In this document: in pieces, positions 5,375-7,547 of the stretch
How positions within the stretch are numbered: the stretch's first letter is position 1
How the letters are laid out: the number at the start of each line of letters is the position of its first letter
Assembly (NCBI GenBank): GCA_905372155.1
Contig: CAJPNZ010000128.1
Location: 1 to 7,547 of the forward strand
Direction: 5' to 3'
Origin: Propionibacteriaceae bacterium
GTDB taxonomy: Bacteria; Actinomycetota; Actinomycetes; Propionibacteriales; Propionibacteriaceae
DNA: 7,547 nt
Position numbers and translations under genes: made by a program
The notes under the pieces: generated by a model
What the model was told of the DNA's origin: nothing
The model's database searches: none
The model's input: only the letters and a program-made list of their open reading frames with translations

Positions 5375-7302
5375 GAGACGCCTCCCGTCACGCCGAACAA
5401 ACGGTACCGCTGGCCTTTCCTGTCCGAGGATCCCGTACTGATCTCTTCCGCGTTGAGGATGACCATCGTCACGCCGGGGGCGTTCATGAACAGCGTAGCC
5501 CCGGTGTGCTCGGGCTCTCTCGTCGCCAATTGGGCAGGTGAATAGGTGCGAAAATTTTTGAAGAGCAGTGTCTCGGGGGAGAAATGGGTGGTTCCGGGGG
5601 GAATTGAAATCGTCACCCCGGGGGAACCGTCGCCGGGTTGCAGGGAGATCGCCCCGCCCTCGGGGTGCGCCACGAACCCCACCTTCGCGGCGGCCGGGCC
5701 GGCGTACTGGGACGCGGGTGTGACGGTGCGGGTGGTGGGGTCGAAGACGGCCTCCAGCAGGGGGCCGCCACTCTGCTCGGCCTGTTCGAAGGCGCTCTTG
5801 TCGTAGGGCGGGTAGGTGACCAGCGCGCCGGATGCCCGGGAAGCCACCAGATTCGCTCCCGCCGTGCGTCCCAGATCCACGGGCGTCTCGTCCTCCAGGC
5901 CTGCCAGGGAATCCAGGGTGACGGCCCGCGTATTCCATTCCGCGACGGGGTAGCGCGGGAATCCGTATTCGTCCAATTCGGGCAGGGGCTCGGTGTATTG
6001 CGCGGTCCAGCCGTCGACGATCGCGGGAACGCCTCTCCGGGGATCAATCGCGATTCCCTGTACCTTGGACATGGCCGTCGGATCGGTATCCGGGACGAGG
6101 GTGAGATTTCCGCGGTCTTTTTCGATGATGAAGGATCTGTGCCCTGCCGGGCCGCTGTATCCCCCATGCTTGCTCATATCGGAATCCTTCAGGCTCCAGA
6201 GCAGTTCCCCTGTGGTCAAGCTGTAGGCCTTGTTGCCGTCCAGGAGCGTGGAATCGGTGAGTTGAAGCCGCCACCCATTGGAGGGGTGCTCGCCCGTGAT
6301 CCGGCCGGTGATGGTGTCGAACACCAGCGTCAGATATGTGTATTCCTCGTAGGCGGGGGAACTTTTCGAAAGGGCGGTTTGGGGACCGTTGATCAGAAGC
6401 GCGACGTGACGTCCGGTGGGGCTGGCGACCATCGTGCGGGAGACCGCCATGTAACGGATCTCGGATAGTTTGTCGTGATAGTCATATTGGGTGTGGGGGC
6501 GCCGGTAACTCCACAGGGTGGAGCCGTCGATGGGATTGAGTGCAGTGACGCCCTCCTCGGCGAGGATGACCGGCCCGGCCGCCCCGGCAACCACTCCGAG
6601 CAGACCGGGGGCCTCCCGGGACCATGCGACATCGGAGCCGATGCGGGAGGGGCGTTCCGGCAGGTTCGCGGAGGGGGAGGCCGTCGTGTGTGAGATCGCG
6701 GCCGCCGGGAGCAGGAAATGTCCAGCGGCGACCGCGGCGGTCAACGCCACCACGGGAGCCAGAACCAGGCAGATCCGACGAGGCCAGCCGAACGACCAGC
6801 GTTCCCACGGCGCGGTGTCGCCGGATTTCCGTTCCTCGCGGGTGCGGAAGCAGAGCCGGGCGGGATCCTCGAGAGAACCGCGATGAGCGCCCTGAAGGTT
6901 CTGGAACCCCTGCAACACCAGACCGGTGACGGTGGTCAGTCCCAGGCCGAGCGACCCCATGGCCTGCGCCAGCAACGGAACCGCGCTGAAGGAGGAGGCC
7001 GAGTAGACCATCCACCACGAATACCCCTGGAAACCGGCCAGGGTGAGCCATCCCGCCCCGAGCAGCACCGCCGGAACGAGTTTCCGGCCATTGCCGATGC
7101 CGTAGGCGAGCAACCAGAGAAAGAGCAGCAGAGCAGCGGAGACGAGGAAACGGGCGTCGGTCTCTCCCGATGCGCTGAACACGTCCACCAGGGCGAACCT
7201 GAGCACCGTCCCGGCGAGGAATACGAGCAACCCCGCGAACCGCAGGGTCCGCAGCAGTGGGACGTGCCGAAGCGATGAGCCGTCGTCGATGAGCGGGACC
7301 AT
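5371..7302 (-). CDS. Five-helix membrane protein with extracytoplasmic PQQ-like propeller (643 aa)
   Basis: First gene of the first operon. Hydrophobic helices lie at about residues 18-38, 50-69, 75-97, 103-129 and 177-200. Charge distribution (LRTLRF before helix 1, GNGRK after helix 2, REERK and WPRR before helix 5) places the N terminus inside and the roughly 440-residue C-terminal domain outside. Propeller motifs include VTALNPIDGSTLWSYRRP (252-269), MVASPTGRHVALLI (291-304), LTLVFDTITGRITGEHP (324-340) and VFDPTTRTVTPASQYAGPA (519-537). The stretches GLEDETPVDLGRTAG and LQPGDGSPG are nearly shared with the 665-aa paralogue. The latter's CRDYC pair is missing here. ATG at 7302 is preferred over an in-frame TTG at 7308 because conservation with the other operon copy breaks at the ATG. 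No Shine-Dalgarno is visible. The fold class resembles proteins usually annotated 'PQQ-binding-like beta-propeller repeat'. No cofactor or enzymatic residues can be identified. Confidence 0.88.
   Translation of the reverse strand: MVPLIDDGSSLRHVPLLRTLRFAGLLVFLAGTVLRFALVDVFSASGETDARFLVSAALLLFLWLLAYGIGNGRKLVPAVLLGAGWLTLAGFQGYSWWMVYSASSFSAVPLLAQAMGSLGLGLTTVTGLVLQGFQNLQGAHRGSLEDPARLCFRTREERKSGDTAPWERWSFGWPRRICLVLAPVVALTAAVAAGHFLLPAAAISHTTASPSANLPERPSRIGSDVAWSREAPGLLGVVAGAAGPVILAEEGVTALNPIDGSTLWSYRRPHTQYDYHDKLSEIRYMAVSRTMVASPTGRHVALLINGPQTALSKSSPAYEEYTYLTLVFDTITGRITGEHPSNGWRLQLTDSTLLDGNKAYSLTTGELLWSLKDSDMSKHGGYSGPAGHRSFIIEKDRGNLTLVPDTDPTAMSKVQGIAIDPRRGVPAIVDGWTAQYTEPLPELDEYGFPRYPVAEWNTRAVTLDSLAGLEDETPVDLGRTAGANLVASRASGALVTYPPYDKSAFEQAEQSGGPLLEAVFDPTTRTVTPASQYAGPAAAKVGFVAHPEGGAISLQPGDGSPGVTISIPPGTTHFSPETLLFKNFRTYSPAQLATREPEHTGATLFMNAPGVTMVILNAEEISTGSSDRKGQRYRLFGVTGGVS
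5381..5386 (-). promoter_or_regulatory. Shine-Dalgarno for the 434-aa gene
   Basis: The minus strand reads GGGAGG, six bases before the ATG at 5374, inside the end of the 643-aa gene. With the ATGA overlap at 5371-5374 it decides the start over the much longer open frame and suggests coupled translation. The paralogous site is at 1495-1500. Confidence 0.88.
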
Positions 7303-7307
7303 GGTCA

Positions 7308-7313
7308 ATTATC
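7308..7313 (-). promoter_or_regulatory. Candidate leaderless promoter (-10) for the 643-aa gene
   Basis: GATAAT lies five bases before ATG 7302, with TGACC repeated at 7303-7307 and 7314-7318. The arrangement is identical to that at 3488-3493. The whole span from the ATG to the first palindrome is kept almost unchanged between the two operons (one substitution and a one-base indel), consistent with a shared control region. Confidence 0.5.
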
Positions 7314-7359
7314 GGTCAGAACCACTCACCGGGGGTGGGGATACGAGGAAATACCGGGT

Positions 7360-7402
7360 GGTTTCGACTCGGGCTGCTCCTTCGTCGCAGCCCGGCTCAA
7401 CC
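7360..7402 (+). repeat. Palindromic repeat copy 8
   Basis: A 43-bp unit in the GGTTTCGAC orientation, 58 bases upstream of the 643-aa gene's ATG, the counterpart of copy 3 at 3541-3583. Like copies 2 and 7 it has the GGTT...AACC ends and a CTCGGGC-type left arm. Confidence 0.85.
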
Positions 7403-7432
7403 GGCTTTGCTCTTTCCAAAGCTGGTTGAGCC
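7394..7432. repeat. Long hairpin joining copies 8 and 9
   Basis: GGCTCAACCGGCTTTG (7394-7409) pairs with 7417-7432 around a seven-base loop, a 16-bp stem with one mismatch (G-U in plus-strand RNA). The corresponding junction upstream of the other operon (3584-3604) has unrelated bases and lacks the inner part of this stem. No U-run follows on either strand, so a terminator role is weak. Confidence 0.7.
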
Positions 7433-7547
7433 GACCTGCGAGCTCTGCGAGCTGGTCGTGTCGAAACCATGGTGGCTTGGGGTCGGGTCTGCTTTTCGGC
7501 TGCCGGGTGGTTTCGACTCAGCCGTTCGCTGGCGCTCACGTGCTGGC
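7424..7547. repeat. REPIN-like inverted pair (copies 9-10), cut by window edge
   Basis: Copy 9 (7424-7468, 45 bp) and copy 10 (7509-7547, first 39 of an expected 45 bp) flank a 40-bp spacer. They match copies 4-5 with three differences over 124 bases. The array clearly continues beyond the window. Confidence 0.85.

Larger units (their letters stand above)
1..7547. repeat. Two head-to-tail copies of a ~3.8 kb operon unit
   Basis: The window divides into two similar units, about 1-3742 and 3743-7547. Corresponding landmarks are: the palindrome pair at 13-151 and that at 3755-3859; the downstream genes' stop codons at 250 and 4070; the ATGA junctions at 1485-1488 and 5371-5374; the upstream genes' ATGs at 3482 and 7302; and the palindromes at 3541, 3605 and 3690 with those at 7360, 7424 and 7509. 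The last three pairs are all offset by 3819 bases. The 12 bases before the first palindrome at the left edge (GGTGGTGAAGTT) recur exactly at 3743-3754. Both gene orders and the overlap style are the same. This indicates tandem duplication of a whole operon with its flanking repeats, followed by divergence of the coding parts. Both edges of the window fall inside the repeat array, so more copies may lie outside. Confidence 0.85.

Noticed and set aside
5375..5938. N-terminal extension of the 434-aa gene to a 622-aa protein
   Set aside because: The extra 188 codons lie inside the 643-aa gene in another frame and encode a Gly/Arg/Pro-rich shadow sequence. The signal peptide, Shine-Dalgarno and ATGA overlap place the start at 5374, as in the paralogous operon.
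7303..7308. TTG start codons at 7308 and 3488 for the two membrane proteins
   Set aside because: These add only two residues, have no ribosome site, and fall within the conserved non-coding block. The ATG at the break of conservation is the simpler start, though TTG cannot be excluded.

Overview
This GC-rich window (by eye about 65% GC, with strong G/C preference at third codon positions) looks like chromosomal DNA from a high-GC actinobacterium. The small dispersed repeats ending in GGTTTCGAC and GGCTCAACC resemble intergenic repeats I associate with Propionibacteriaceae and related actinomycetes. That placement is recognition from memory, not a search result. No rRNA, tRNA, CRISPR array, transposase or phage gene is visible.

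All four supported genes lie on the minus strand, in two head-to-tail two-gene operons. Reading in the direction of transcription, the first operon is 7302-5371 (643 aa, five predicted membrane helices plus a large extracytoplasmic PQQ-like beta-propeller) followed by 5374-4070 (434 aa, secreted propeller-like protein). The second is 3482-1485 (665 aa, paralogue of the 643-aa protein) followed by 1488-250 (412 aa, paralogue of the 434-aa protein). Within each pair the stop and start codons overlap as ATGA, with a strong Shine-Dalgarno six bases before the second ATG, so the pairs are probably translationally coupled.

The two halves of the window are two copies of a unit of about 3.8 kb: 1-3742 aligns in layout with 3743-7547. 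The promoter-proximal DNA is nearly identical between copies, while the proteins have diverged to roughly half identity by eye. Identity stops at the start codon. The unit is bounded at both window edges by the same repeat array, so the locus may continue as a longer tandem array on either side.

Between the operons (3483-4069) lie, from the start codon of the 665-aa gene upward: a candidate leaderless promoter (GATAAT five bases before ATG, inside a TGACC direct repeat), five alternating copies of a 43-45 bp imperfect palindrome, a canonical intrinsic terminator for the upstream operon, a purine-rich tract and a small tandem repeat. The right edge (7303-7547) repeats the promoter and three palindrome copies. 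The left edge (1-249) holds two palindrome copies and a weak hairpin behind the last gene.

Working model (inference): each operon makes a membrane-anchored propeller and a soluble exported propeller with related sequence, which may act together at the cell surface. No catalytic motif or substrate can be assigned, and PQQ binding itself is not supported by anything visible.
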